A DNA stretch of 16,988 nucleotides from Chloroflexota bacterium (GTDB lineage: Bacteria > Chloroflexota > Dehalococcoidia > Lucifugimonadales > Lucifugimonadaceae), in NCBI GenBank assembly GCA_013911545.1, contig JACETA010000007.1, forward strand, positions 1 to 16,988, read 5' to 3'. This document shows positions 1-6,477 of this stretch, piece after piece. The position numbers and the translations under genes are program-made. A model generated the notes under the pieces. It had not been told where the DNA came from, searched no databases, and saw only the letters and a list, made by a program, of their open reading frames with translations. Every line of letters begins with the position of its first letter. Position 1 is the first letter of the stretch.

Positions 1-171
1 ATTTATGGTTCAATAATATTAGTAATTATTTCTTTGTTTTTGTATTTTGACTATGTTTTACAAAGAGAGAAAATTCTAATAACAATTTTCCTTTATGGGA
101 ACACAATAGAATTTCAGACAGATGATAATGAAATCGATTCAATTGAAGAATTTTTGAAAAAAATTAACTAA
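1..171 (+). CDS. C-terminal end of an unidentified membrane protein (5' end outside window)
   Basis: An open frame runs from the first base of the window to a TAA at 169-171 and gives 56 residues. Residues 2 to about 20 are strongly hydrophobic and look like one transmembrane helix. A short charged segment (QREK), a beta-like stretch and an acidic/lysine tail ending in KKIN follow, so the C-terminal part probably lies in the cytoplasm. No start codon is visible and I recognise no family. The gene ends 3 bases before the stop codon of tsaD on the other strand, so the pair is convergent and tightly packed. It is called a gene because the frame is open to the edge, the composition is protein-like and it fits the gap exactly, but it is too short for a firm call. 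Confidence 0.5.
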   Translation: MYGSIILVIISLFLYFDYVLQREKILITIFLYGNTIEFQTDDNEIDSIEEFLKKIN

Positions 172-176
172 TTTTT
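159..176. repeat. AT-only palindrome spanning two convergent stop codons
   Basis: AAAAATTA at 159-166 and TAATTTTT at 169-176 are perfect inverted arms around AC. The palindrome contains the TAA of the left-edge gene and reaches into the tsaD stop codon. It reads A-run to T-run on both strands, so it could act as a weak two-way transcription end. An all-AT stem is not strong, and such sequence is also expected by chance in this base composition. Confidence 0.25.
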
Positions 177-1185
177 AATAATTCAAAACTGACTGAACTT
201 CAATATTATTAAATTTCTTATATTTAGATTTGTAATTTTCTACAACAAATGAAGCAATCATAGCCCCATTATCAGTGCATAATTTTTTTTCAGGAATAAA
301 AACTGGCAAAGGTGATCTCATAATCATTTGATCCCTTAAATGTGAATTGGCTGCAACCCCCCCTGTAACAACAATTCCCTTACATTTATATTCTTCTGCA
401 GCTTTAATAGTTTTTTTTGTTATCACGTCAACCATTGCTTCCTGGAAAGTATTACATAATTTTGAAATCTTATCTTTATCATAAGGTTTGTGGTTCATAG
501 ACAAATTTAAAAAAGCTGTTTTCATTCCACTGAAACTAAAATCATTAGTTCCTTTCAAATAGGCTCTAGGAAACTCAAATCTTTCATTTGACAAATTTGA
601 AAACTTATCTACTTCAGGTCCACCTGGAAAGCCTAAATTTAATAATCTTGCCGCTTTGTCGAATGCCTCTCCAGCAGCATCATCTCGAGTCCTGCCAATA
701 AGCTCGAAATTATACCCTGAATCTAATTTAACTAAATCTGTATGCCCTCCAGAAACAATAATACACATCAATGGAAATTCGTTTGGTGTTTCGAAAACTT
801 TATTTGTTTGCAAATCTTTTTTTATCCATGATGCGAAAACATGAGCTTTTAAATGATTTACTCCGACAAGAGGTTTGTTTGCAGCTATTGATAATCCTTT
901 TGCAAAATTAACCCCCACAATTAATGACCCAATTAAACCAGGACCATTTGTTACGCCAATTACAGATATGTCATTAATATTAATTACAGCCTCAGATAGA
1001 CATTTTTCGAAAGCATTTTCAATATTTAAAATATGTTGCCTTGATGCTAATTCTGGAATTATTCCACCATGAGGAGAATGAGTCGAATGCTGAGAAACAA
1101 TGACGTTAGACAGTAAGTTATTATCTTCATTAATAATACTTAATGAAGTTTCGTCACATGATGTTTCAATACCTAATACAATCAT
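175..1185 (-). CDS. tsaD: tRNA N6-adenosine threonylcarbamoyltransferase TsaD
   Basis: TsaD (Kae1/YgjD family) transfers the threonylcarbamoyl group from threonylcarbamoyl-AMP to A37 of ANN-decoding tRNAs in the cytoplasm, with TsaB and TsaE as bacterial partners; neither partner is in this window. The 336-residue length is normal. The N-terminal VLGIETSCDETS signature is present, as are the metal-binding HLKAH motif at 111-115, SGGHT at 145-149, the DDAAGEAFDK segment near 168-177, GGVAAN at 275-280 and the CTDNGAMI motif at 303-310, all features of the ASKHA-fold enzyme. The ATG at 1185 starts directly with the conserved beta strand, so it is the right start. No Shine-Dalgarno sequence precedes it; a TATAGT hexamer lies 9 bases upstream. 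It is divergent from the zinc-ribbon gene and convergent with the left-edge gene. Confidence 0.97.
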   Translation of the reverse strand: MIVLGIETSCDETSLSIINEDNNLLSNVIVSQHSTHSPHGGIIPELASRQHILNIENAFEKCLSEAVININDISVIGVTNGPGLIGSLIVGVNFAKGLSIAANKPLVGVNHLKAHVFASWIKKDLQTNKVFETPNEFPLMCIIVSGGHTDLVKLDSGYNFELIGRTRDDAAGEAFDKAARLLNLGFPGGPEVDKFSNLSNERFEFPRAYLKGTNDFSFSGMKTAFLNLSMNHKPYDKDKISKLCNTFQEAMVDVITKKTIKAAEEYKCKGIVVTGGVAANSHLRDQMIMRSPLPVFIPEKKLCTDNGAMIASFVVENYKSKYKKFNNIEVQSVLNY

Positions 1186-1194
1186 AAATTAATT

Positions 1195-1200
1195 ACTATA
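1195..1200 (-). promoter_or_regulatory. putative -10 element of tsaD
   Basis: On the minus strand this reads TATAGT, with 9 bases to the tsaD ATG. With usual spacing, transcription would start about 3 bases before the ATG, giving a nearly leaderless mRNA. No convincing -35 was found, and such hexamers are common by chance in AT-rich DNA. Confidence 0.35.
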
Positions 1201-1216
1201 ATAAACTTTGTTATTG

Positions 1217-1222
1217 TATAAT
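1217..1222 (+). promoter_or_regulatory. putative -10 element of the zinc-ribbon/ctaA/ctaB operon
   Basis: A perfect TATAAT lies in the 70-base gap between divergent tsaD and the zinc-ribbon gene. The predicted start point near 1229 leaves a leader of about 27 bases that contains the ribosome binding site. TTACTA at 1193-1198, 18 bases upstream, is only a weak -35 match. Confidence 0.4.
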
Positions 1223-1255
1223 TAATATATCTAAATAATAAAGTAAGGTGGTTAA

Positions 1256-1471
1256 GTGGTTGATCAATTTCCAAAATGTAATGGCTGTGATAATCCTGAT
1301 GCTGTGTATGTTCCTTTATCTGACTTTGGTGGTCAAGGAGCTTCTATACACTACAAAGCATGGGTTTGTACTGATGACGAATGTGGGTCAAATATAAAAA
1401 TTAGAAATGGTGAAGTTTATATAAATGAGCCTAAATTAGATGGTTCGCAAAGAGAAAGAAGAGATAGGTAA
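1256..1471 (+). CDS. small zinc-ribbon-like protein of unknown function
   Basis: This is a 71-residue protein that I cannot assign to a named family. It has two cysteine knuckles, CNGC (C8, C11) and CTDDEC (C38, C43), separated by 26 residues, the usual layout of a four-cysteine zinc ribbon. The stretch after the second knuckle (GSNIKIRNGEVYINEP) looks like a beta hairpin, and the last ten residues are charged and probably disordered. There is no signal peptide or membrane segment. The start is GTG at 1256, supported by AAGGTGG at 1245-1251. It lies 11 bases upstream of ctaA and is probably co-transcribed with ctaA-ctaB, so a link to heme A or oxidase assembly is possible, but that is inference from position only. 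The paired cysteines and good ribosome binding site make it a credible gene. Confidence 0.75.
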   Translation: MVDQFPKCNGCDNPDAVYVPLSDFGGQGASIHYKAWVCTDDECGSNIKIRNGEVYINEPKLDGSQRERRDR

Positions 1472-1482
1472 AATATTAGAGT

Positions 1483-2412
1483 ATGGTTTCGGCCTCCATT
1501 CACAAAAATAATTTTATTTTAGGAGATAGCTTTTTAAAGTTTTTAATAAGTTTCTCAATAATTGATTGTGTTTTTCAAATAAGCCTTGGTGGATTCGTTA
1601 GGGTCACTGGATCTGGTTTAGGGTGCCCAGATTGGCCACTTTGTTACGGTAAAATTATTCCTCCAATGAACTACCATACACTTATTGAATGGGGGCATAG
1701 AACAAGCGGCGCATTATTGGGTTTATTAATTCTTTTAATAAATATAATTGTTTGGTATCAAAATAGAAATAATAAATTTTTAACTTATACTTCTTTGATT
1801 TCACTAATTCTTGTGATTGTTGTTGGGGGCATAGGAGGGGCGGTTGTATTAACTGAATTAGAACCATCTTTAAGAACATTACATCTTTTCTTAGCTCAAA
1901 TGATAATATTTTGTTTGGGTTTAAGTTATGTAAGCATTAATACGCATAATCTTTCTTTGAAAAATCAAATCATTTTTGATAAATATTCATTGATGGCAGG
2001 GGTTGTAGCATTGACAGTTTTAGTATCTTTGCTAACTGGTTCATATGCAGTTTGGAAAGGCGCTGGCACAGTGTGTTCATCTTGGCCATTTTGCACATCA
2101 TCTTCAATCATTCCTGAGTCTTTCTTGGGGTGGGTACACATGACTCATCGAATTGCATCTTCATTGGCAGGAATTATTGGACTATTTTTTCTATATATTT
2201 TCTTAAAGAAAAGGTTCTCATCTACAGTCTTTGTTTTATCAATTTTTTCATTAGCTATGATTTTTAGCCAAATAATTTTAGGTGCTCTAAATCCTTGGAC
2301 AAAGTTTGATGTGTGGATTAGGGTTGCTCATTTAGGCGCATCAAGTTTACTATGGGGTTCAGTAGCCTTATTGTTTTGCTTAATAAGCTTTAAAATATTT
2401 AGATCAAATTAA
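1483..2412 (+). CDS. ctaA: heme A synthase (CtaA/COX15 family)
   Basis: This membrane enzyme oxidises the C8 methyl of heme O to the formyl group of heme A, the cofactor of aa3-type cytochrome oxidases. The protein has 309 residues and about eight hydrophobic helices in two four-helix halves. The heme-ligand histidines are visible in each half: H72 (EWGHR), H134 (TLHL), H219/H222 (VHMTHR) and H283 (AHLG). Each half also has a cysteine pair in an extracytoplasmic loop: C48/C54 (CPDWPLC) and C198/C204 (CSSWPFC), as in the Bacillus-type enzymes. The GGFVRVTGSGLGCPDWP signature after helix 1 is diagnostic. The ATG at 1483 has no clear Shine-Dalgarno sequence, but a TAAAAT hexamer ends 8 bases upstream. 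ctaB follows after 4 bases, giving the classical heme O then heme A pair. Confidence 0.96.
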   Translation: MVSASIHKNNFILGDSFLKFLISFSIIDCVFQISLGGFVRVTGSGLGCPDWPLCYGKIIPPMNYHTLIEWGHRTSGALLGLLILLINIIVWYQNRNNKFLTYTSLISLILVIVVGGIGGAVVLTELEPSLRTLHLFLAQMIIFCLGLSYVSINTHNLSLKNQIIFDKYSLMAGVVALTVLVSLLTGSYAVWKGAGTVCSSWPFCTSSSIIPESFLGWVHMTHRIASSLAGIIGLFFLYIFLKKRFSSTVFVLSIFSLAMIFSQIILGALNPWTKFDVWIRVAHLGASSLLWGSVALLFCLISFKIFRSN

Positions 2413-2416
2413 TGAA

Positions 2417-3286
2417 ATGGAAATCCGGCAATACATCAAGGACTATACTACTCTAACAAAACCTAAGGTAAATCTTCTTCTAGTAATTACAGCTTTATCA
2501 GCAATATTTCTTGCCAGTGATAATTTGCCTAGTATTCAAGTTTTATTAGCTGTCATAGTTGGGGGGACATTTGCTTCTGGTGGTGCAGGCGCGATAAATC
2601 ATTCTATCGACAAAGACATAGATAATACTATGAAAAGAACTTCTAAAAGACCTGTTGCTGGAGAAAGAATAAGTAAATTAAATGCTCTTATTTTTGGAAT
2701 AGCACTTAATGTAGCGAGCTTTATAATTTTAACAATTTTAACTAATACTCTTGCTGCAATTATGGCTATTAGCGGAACATTATTTTATGTAATCATTTAT
2801 TCAATGTGGTTAAAGAAAAAAACTTTTCATAATATAGTAATTGGTGGAGCTGCAGGATGCTTTCCCCCGCTTGTTGGGTGGTCGGCAGTTACTGGAGATT
2901 TAAGTTTATCTGCCTGGTATTTATTTGCTATTATTTTTTTCTGGACCCCTCCACATTTTTGGGCATTAGCAATGCTAATGAAAGATGATTACTCAAAAGC
3001 AAAAATACCCATGTTACCATCTGTAGTTGGAATTGAAGCTACTTTTAAACCTATGATTCTACACACCATAACTTTAATATTACTTACATTAGTGATGACG
3101 TTTGTAAATAATAAATTAAGCTATATCTACTTTTTATCTTGTTCGGTTCTTGGAATTTATTATTTATATTTAACTTTTAAACTTTACAAATATTATGACA
3201 GGCAAAATAATTTAAAGGTTTATAAGTTTTCTTTACTATACATGATGCTATTTTCAGTAATAGTAATTATTGATTCAATAATTTGA
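2417..3286 (+). CDS. ctaB: protoheme IX farnesyltransferase (heme O synthase)
   Basis: CtaB/CyoE is a UbiA-family integral membrane prenyltransferase that attaches a farnesyl group to heme B to make heme O, the substrate of CtaA just upstream. The protein has 289 residues with about nine hydrophobic helices, a normal size. The first Asp-rich motif NxxxDxxxD is at N61/D65/D69 and is followed by KRTSKRPV; the second conserved loop, KDDYSKAKIPMLP, is at 189-201. FFWTPPHFWALAM near 174-186 is the family signature. The ATG at 2417 follows the ctaA stop by 4 bases; another ATG at 2412 overlaps that stop but is out of frame. No ribosome binding site is evident, so translation is probably coupled to ctaA. 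The gene ends 6 bases from the convergent rplT. Confidence 0.97.
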   Translation: MEIRQYIKDYTTLTKPKVNLLLVITALSAIFLASDNLPSIQVLLAVIVGGTFASGGAGAINHSIDKDIDNTMKRTSKRPVAGERISKLNALIFGIALNVASFIILTILTNTLAAIMAISGTLFYVIIYSMWLKKKTFHNIVIGGAAGCFPPLVGWSAVTGDLSLSAWYLFAIIFFWTPPHFWALAMLMKDDYSKAKIPMLPSVVGIEATFKPMILHTITLILLTLVMTFVNNKLSYIYFLSCSVLGIYYLYLTFKLYKYYDRQNNLKVYKFSLLYMMLFSVIVIIDSII

Positions 3287-3292
3287 GAACTA

Positions 3293-3646
3293 TTAAGAAT
3301 CTGATTTAGATTCTTGCACTACTTTTTCAAAAGTTTCAAAATCACTGAAAGCTAATAAAGATAAAGTTTTTCTATCGAGTTCGATATTTGATTCTTTTAA
3401 GTTATGTATAAGGCTTGAATAGCTAATTCCACATTTTCTTGATGCTGCGTTAATCCTTGTAATCATTAATGACCTTTGATCTCTTTTCTTGGATCTTCTG
3501 TGTGCAGTGCTATATGCAAGAGCATGTATTAGAGATTCCTTGGCAATTTTAAATCTTCTATGTCTTGACCCAGAATGCCCCTTAACACTATCAAGGACTT
3601 TCTTGTGTCTCCTATGGGTTGTATATCCACCTTTTACTCTTGCCAT
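3293..3646 (-). CDS. rplT: 50S ribosomal protein L20
   Basis: L20 binds 23S rRNA early in large-subunit assembly. The protein has 117 residues, the family length, and starts with the typical MARVKGG. It has a very basic N-terminal extension (TTHRRHKKVLDSVKGHSGSR) followed by the globular domain with the conserved KRDQRSLMITRINAA and YSSLIHNL segments. It is the third gene of infC-rpmI-rplT and starts one base after the rpmI stop. GAGG at 3654-3657, inside the last codons of rpmI, is its ribosome binding site with a 7-base spacer. In several bacteria L20 represses this operon by binding its mRNA; no such RNA structure could be identified here by eye. Confidence 0.98.
   Translation of the reverse strand: MARVKGGYTTHRRHKKVLDSVKGHSGSRHRRFKIAKESLIHALAYSTAHRRSKKRDQRSLMITRINAASRKCGISYSSLIHNLKESNIELDRKTLSLLAFSDFETFEKVVQESKSDS
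3295..3315. terminator. possible weak hairpin at the ctaB/rplT convergence
   Basis: AAGAATC (3295-3301) and GATTCTT (3309-3315) are perfect 7-base arms around a 7-base loop. The structure overlaps the last codons and stop of rplT and lies 9 bases past the ctaB stop. No T-run follows on either strand, so termination is doubtful. Confidence 0.2.
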
Positions 3647-3647
3647 T

Positions 3648-3842
3648 TTAGCGCCTCAATAATCTGATTATTCTTTTTCCAACTGCTTCATCAAGAAGTA
3701 TTTTAGATCCAAATAATCTCTTGTTTCTTTTAGATTTCTTTCTTCTTAGGTGACTTTTCATGCCTTTTGATCTCATTATTTTTCCATTACTACTTAATGA
3801 AAATCTTTTAGCTGCACCTTTATGTGTTTTTAATTTTGGCAT
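3648..3842 (-). CDS. rpmI: 50S ribosomal protein L35
   Basis: L35 is a small, very basic protein of the large ribosomal subunit. At 64 residues it has the usual length and begins with the signature MPKLKTHKGAAKRF. Dense Lys/Arg clusters follow (SHLRRKKSKRNKRLFG), and it ends in RLLRR. It lies between infC (5-base gap) and rplT (1-base gap), the conserved gene order of this operon. The start ATG at 3842 lacks a Shine-Dalgarno sequence, so translational coupling to infC is likely. Confidence 0.97.
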   Translation of the reverse strand: MPKLKTHKGAAKRFSLSSNGKIMRSKGMKSHLRRKKSKRNKRLFGSKILLDEAVGKRIIRLLRR

Positions 3843-3847
3843 AATGT

Positions 3848-4390
3848 TTATTTTGGAGCTAATATAATACTCAGAGTCCTACCTTCCAAACTTGGGGGTT
3901 TATCTATTTCTGAAATATTTTCCAAATCATCGTTTATTTTTTTTAAAATTTGCACTCCTAAGTCAGGATATGCATTTTCTCTTCCTCTCATTAAAAGTGA
4001 AATTTTAACTTTATTACCTTCTTCAAGAAACGAAGAAATTTGTTTCTTCTTAGAATCAATATCGTGCTGACTAATTCTCATTCTTAATCTTATCTCTTTT
4101 AGTCCGATTTTAGATTGAGATTTTTTTGCTTGCTTCATTTTTTTTGCTTGAGAAAATTTAAATTTTCCGTAATCAAGTATTCTGCAAACAGGTGGAGATT
4201 GATTTGGCCCAACTTCAACTAAATCTAGACCTTGATCTTTAGCTAATTTAATCGCTTCTTTCAAATCAAGAACTGTTGATTCGTCACCGTCACTATTACC
4301 GCCAAAAACTATCCTCACTTTTTCAGCTTTAATCCTATGATTAATTCTGTAATCTTTATCAGTATTTTTATTCTTTTGTATGGTAGGTAT
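3848..4390 (-). CDS. infC: translation initiation factor IF-3, predicted AUA start
   Basis: IF-3 binds the 30S subunit, blocks early joining of 50S and checks start codon and initiator tRNA. The first ordinary start codon in frame is GTG at 4318, but starting there would drop the conserved N-terminal strand. The frame stays open upstream and encodes DKDYRINHRIKAEKVRI, matching the usual IF-3 beginning (the RINxxI motif). No ATG, GTG, TTG or CTG occurs in that extension. ATA at 4388-4390 lies 5 bases after AGGAG (4396-4400), ideal spacing, and gives exactly 180 residues, the same length as E. coli IF-3. The N-domain (LDLVEVGPNQSPPVCRILDYGKFKF) and the C-domain (KEIRLRMRISQHDI, FLEEGNKVKISLLMRGRE) are both typical. 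In other bacteria infC also uses rare starts (AUU in E. coli), which lets IF-3 repress its own translation; the same control is inferred here. Confidence 0.9.
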   Translation of the reverse strand: MPTIQKNKNTDKDYRINHRIKAEKVRIVFGGNSDGDESTVLDLKEAIKLAKDQGLDLVEVGPNQSPPVCRILDYGKFKFSQAKKMKQAKKSQSKIGLKEIRLRMRISQHDIDSKKKQISSFLEEGNKVKISLLMRGRENAYPDLGVQILKKINDDLENISEIDKPPSLEGRTLSIILAPK

Positions 4391-4395
4391 CGAAA

Positions 4396-4400
4396 CTCCT
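4396..4400 (-). promoter_or_regulatory. ribosome binding site that sets the infC AUA start
   Basis: AGGAG on the minus strand, 5 bases before ATA at 4390. It is the best Shine-Dalgarno match in the window and lies 77 bases before the alternative GTG at 4318, too far to serve that codon. Confidence 0.8.
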
Positions 4401-4433
4401 ATACTAATCTACTTTCTTTTAAAAGACTGCGAA

Positions 4434-4463
4434 ATCTTAGCATCTTTTAGCATAAATGGTCAA
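4434..4463 (-). promoter_or_regulatory. promoter of infC-rpmI-rplT
   Basis: On the minus strand, TTGACC at 4458-4463 (-35, five of six to consensus) is followed after 18 bases by TAAGAT at 4434-4439 (-10, four of six). TGC directly before it forms an extended -10. The predicted start point near 4427 gives a leader of about 37 bases before the infC AUA codon. This is the most complete promoter seen in the window. Confidence 0.6.
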
Positions 4464-4471
4464 TTGCTAAG
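4436..4471. repeat. TTAGCAT repeats over the infC promoter (possible operator)
   Basis: TTAGCAT occurs at 4437-4443 and again at 4447-4453, exactly 10 bases (one helical turn) apart. CTTAGCA at 4436-4442 also has a perfect inverted partner, TGCTAAG, at 4465-4471. The copies overlap the -10, fill the spacer and abut the -35 of the infC promoter, where a repressor would sit. No regulator is known; this is a pattern seen by eye. Confidence 0.35.
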
Positions 4472-4511
4472 AATAAATTCAAACATGAAAAGAAATAAAT
4501 GTTTTTTTAAA

Positions 4512-4528
4512 TTTTTGAAAATCAAAAA
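4512..4528. repeat. inverted repeat upstream of ftsH
   Basis: TTTTTGA (4512-4518) and TCAAAAA (4522-4528) are perfect arms around AAA, centred about 37 bases before the predicted ftsH transcription start. It could be a protein-binding site, or just an A/T-tract effect of base composition. Confidence 0.25.
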
Positions 4529-4541
4529 ATGTCATACTTTG

Positions 4542-4550
4542 TGGTAAAAT
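4542..4550 (+). promoter_or_regulatory. extended -10 promoter of ftsH, probably leaderless
   Basis: TGGTAAAAT fits the extended -10 form TGnTAnnnT. Its last base is followed by 7 bases and then the ftsH ATG, so transcription should begin at or one base before the start codon. No Shine-Dalgarno sequence is present upstream of the ATG. Confidence 0.5.
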
Positions 4551-4557
4551 AAATCGT

Positions 4558-6477
4558 ATGGGAAATCAGAGAAAAAACTTTTTAGTATATTTGGGTGTAA
4601 TTAGTGTAATAATTGCAGGTTTTTTTATATTATTTGATGGAGGTATGAGAAGTACTGAAGAAATTCCAATGTCTTCAGTTATTTCTTTAACTGAAAACCC
4701 TCCTATCGGACAAAGAGTTAATATTCTTGTTAAAGGTGATGAATTAGAAATAATTTCAGGCAACCAAGCTTACACATCACGTAAGGAACCTGGCAGCAGT
4801 ATATATAAGATTTTGCAAGATGCTGAGATAAATCCTGCAAATTATGAAGTTCAGGTTCAAGGATCAAGTGGCCTTGGTGGAGTACTATCAATTTTACTAA
4901 GCTTTTTGCCACTAATATTATTTGGAGGAATATTAATTTTTATGATGAGGCAAGCTCAAGGTGGCGCTAATAATGCTCTAGGATTTGGTAAAAGTAAAGC
5001 AAAAAGATTTGAAGGAGCTAAAGCAACAGTTACTTTTTCTGATGTAGCTGGTGTAACTGAAGCTAAGCAAGAATTAGAAGAGGTTGTAGAATTTTTAAAG
5101 AATCCTGAAAGATTTTTGTCTCTTGGGGCAAGAATACCAAGGGGTGTTCTTCTTGTTGGTCCTCCAGGTACTGGTAAAACATTGTTAGCTCGTGCAGTTG
5201 CAGGAGAAGCAGGGGTTCCATTTTTTTCAATAAGTGGTTCAGAATTTGTTGAAATGTTCGTTGGAGTTGGCGCTTCAAGAGTTAGGGATCTTTTCGATCA
5301 AGCTAAAAAACATTCACCTTGTATAGTATTTGTTGATGAAATTGATGCGGTTGGAAGACATAGGGGAGCTGGGCTAGGCGGAGGCCATGACGAAAGAGAA
5401 CAAACATTAAATCAAATTCTTGTTGAAATGGACGGCTTCGACACATCAACTAATGTTATTGTTCTTGCATCAACAAATAGGCCTGACATATTAGATCCAG
5501 CCTTATTAAGGCCAGGAAGATTCGATAGAAGAGTTACTTTAGATAATCCTGACATAATGGGAAGGAAAGCAATTTTAGAGGTTCATTCAAAAGGTAAACC
5601 TCTAGAAAATGAAGTTGAAATGGAAAAAATTGCTAAGCAGACACCTGGTTTTAGTGGTGCTGATTTAGCAAATCTAGTAAATGAAGCAGCAATTTTAGCA
5701 GCAAGAAGAGGTGCAAAAAAAATTGGCTTGGCATCATTAGTTGAATCAATAGATAGAGTTATAGCTGGGCCAGCAAGAAAAAGTAAAGTAATTACAGAAG
5801 AAGAAAGAGAAATTACTGCTTATCATGAAGCTGGACATGCTGTTGTTGCTCATAATATGCCATCAGCAGACCCTGTTCATAAGGTTTCAATAATATCTAG
5901 AGGTCAAATGGGTGGATATACAAGATATTTACCTGAAAAAGATAGATATCTGCAAACTAAGGCTCAGTTTCAAGCATATATAGCTTCAGCTATGGGTGGC
6001 AGAGTCGCAGAAAAACTAAAATTTGGTGAGATAACTACCGGAGCAAGTAATGACATACAAGTTGCTACTAATATGGCTAAAGAAATGGTTACCACATATG
6101 GAATGAGTGACAAACTTGGATTGCGAACATATGGCAGAAAACAAGAGACAGTATTTCTAGGTAAAGATGGTACCGAACAAAGAGATTACAGTGGAAAAAC
6201 AGAAGAAATTATAGATGAAGAAATTAATTTACTTTTATCAAATGGTGAAAATCAAGCTGAAAAGATTCTTAAGAAACATTCTGATCAAATGGAAAATCTT
6301 GCTAAATATTTATTAGAATTTGAAACAATTGATGAAGATGAATTAAATAAATTATTCGCAGGCGAGAAAGTAATGCCTCCACTTGTTGGTGAAACCTTAG
6401 CTCATTCCGGAGAGCAGCCCGAAGTTGTTGTAGATAAAAAGATCCCTCCAACTGATATAGAGCCACAAGCTAGCTAA
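4558..6477 (+). CDS. ftsH: ATP-dependent zinc metalloprotease FtsH
   Basis: FtsH is a hexameric membrane-anchored AAA+ protease that extracts and degrades misfolded membrane proteins and selected cytosolic regulators. The protein has 639 residues. A transmembrane helix at about 8-26, an extracytoplasmic part of about 80 residues and a second helix at about 106-129 form the anchor. The AAA module has Walker A GPPGTGKT (201-208), the pore loop MFVGVG (233-238), Walker B VFVDEID (257-263) and the SRH with TNRPDILDPALLRPGRFDRR (307-325). The protease domain has HEAGH (423-427), with D499 in ASNDIQ as the expected third zinc ligand. The C-terminal tail is acidic and proline-rich. All catalytic residues are intact. 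It leads a co-directional run, and its TAA stop shares one base with the trpA ATG, an unusual neighbour pair. Confidence 0.98.
   Translation: MGNQRKNFLVYLGVISVIIAGFFILFDGGMRSTEEIPMSSVISLTENPPIGQRVNILVKGDELEIISGNQAYTSRKEPGSSIYKILQDAEINPANYEVQVQGSSGLGGVLSILLSFLPLILFGGILIFMMRQAQGGANNALGFGKSKAKRFEGAKATVTFSDVAGVTEAKQELEEVVEFLKNPERFLSLGARIPRGVLLVGPPGTGKTLLARAVAGEAGVPFFSISGSEFVEMFVGVGASRVRDLFDQAKKHSPCIVFVDEIDAVGRHRGAGLGGGHDEREQTLNQILVEMDGFDTSTNVIVLASTNRPDILDPALLRPGRFDRRVTLDNPDIMGRKAILEVHSKGKPLENEVEMEKIAKQTPGFSGADLANLVNEAAILAARRGAKKIGLASLVESIDRVIAGPARKSKVITEEEREITAYHEAGHAVVAHNMPSADPVHKVSIISRGQMGGYTRYLPEKDRYLQTKAQFQAYIASAMGGRVAEKLKFGEITTGASNDIQVATNMAKEMVTTYGMSDKLGLRTYGRKQETVFLGKDGTEQRDYSGKTEEIIDEEINLLLSNGENQAEKILKKHSDQMENLAKYLLEFETIDEDELNKLFAGEKVMPPLVGETLAHSGEQPEVVVDKKIPPTDIEPQAS

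Noticed and set aside
192..198. TyrRS Trp-to-Met change in GGSDQMGN (residue 197) as a novelty
   Set aside because: The change is at a position that I believe varies in other TyrRS enzymes. HIGH, KMSKS and tyrosine-pocket motifs are intact, so it is noted only in the tyrS entry.
192..199. Possible tRNA, rRNA, CRISPR or insertion-sequence remains anywhere in the window
   Set aside because: No T-loop GTTCRA-type motif with cloverleaf arms, no spaced direct repeats and no transposase-like protein were seen. Nearly all DNA is accounted for by housekeeping genes.
4316..4318. GTG at 4318 as the infC start
   Set aside because: It would delete the conserved RINxxI strand of IF-3, and the AGGAG site lies 77 bases upstream of it. 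The AUA at 4390 fits both length and homology.
4391..4557. Search for a riboswitch or structured RNA in the longest intergenic region
   Set aside because: The region holds two divergent promoters and short repeats. No stable multi-helix fold or known riboswitch core was recognisable by eye.
5063..5278. 71-codon minus-strand open frame inside ftsH
   Set aside because: It lies opposite the FtsH AAA domain, its Leu/Gln-rich product is low in complexity, and it is best explained as a shadow of the real codons.
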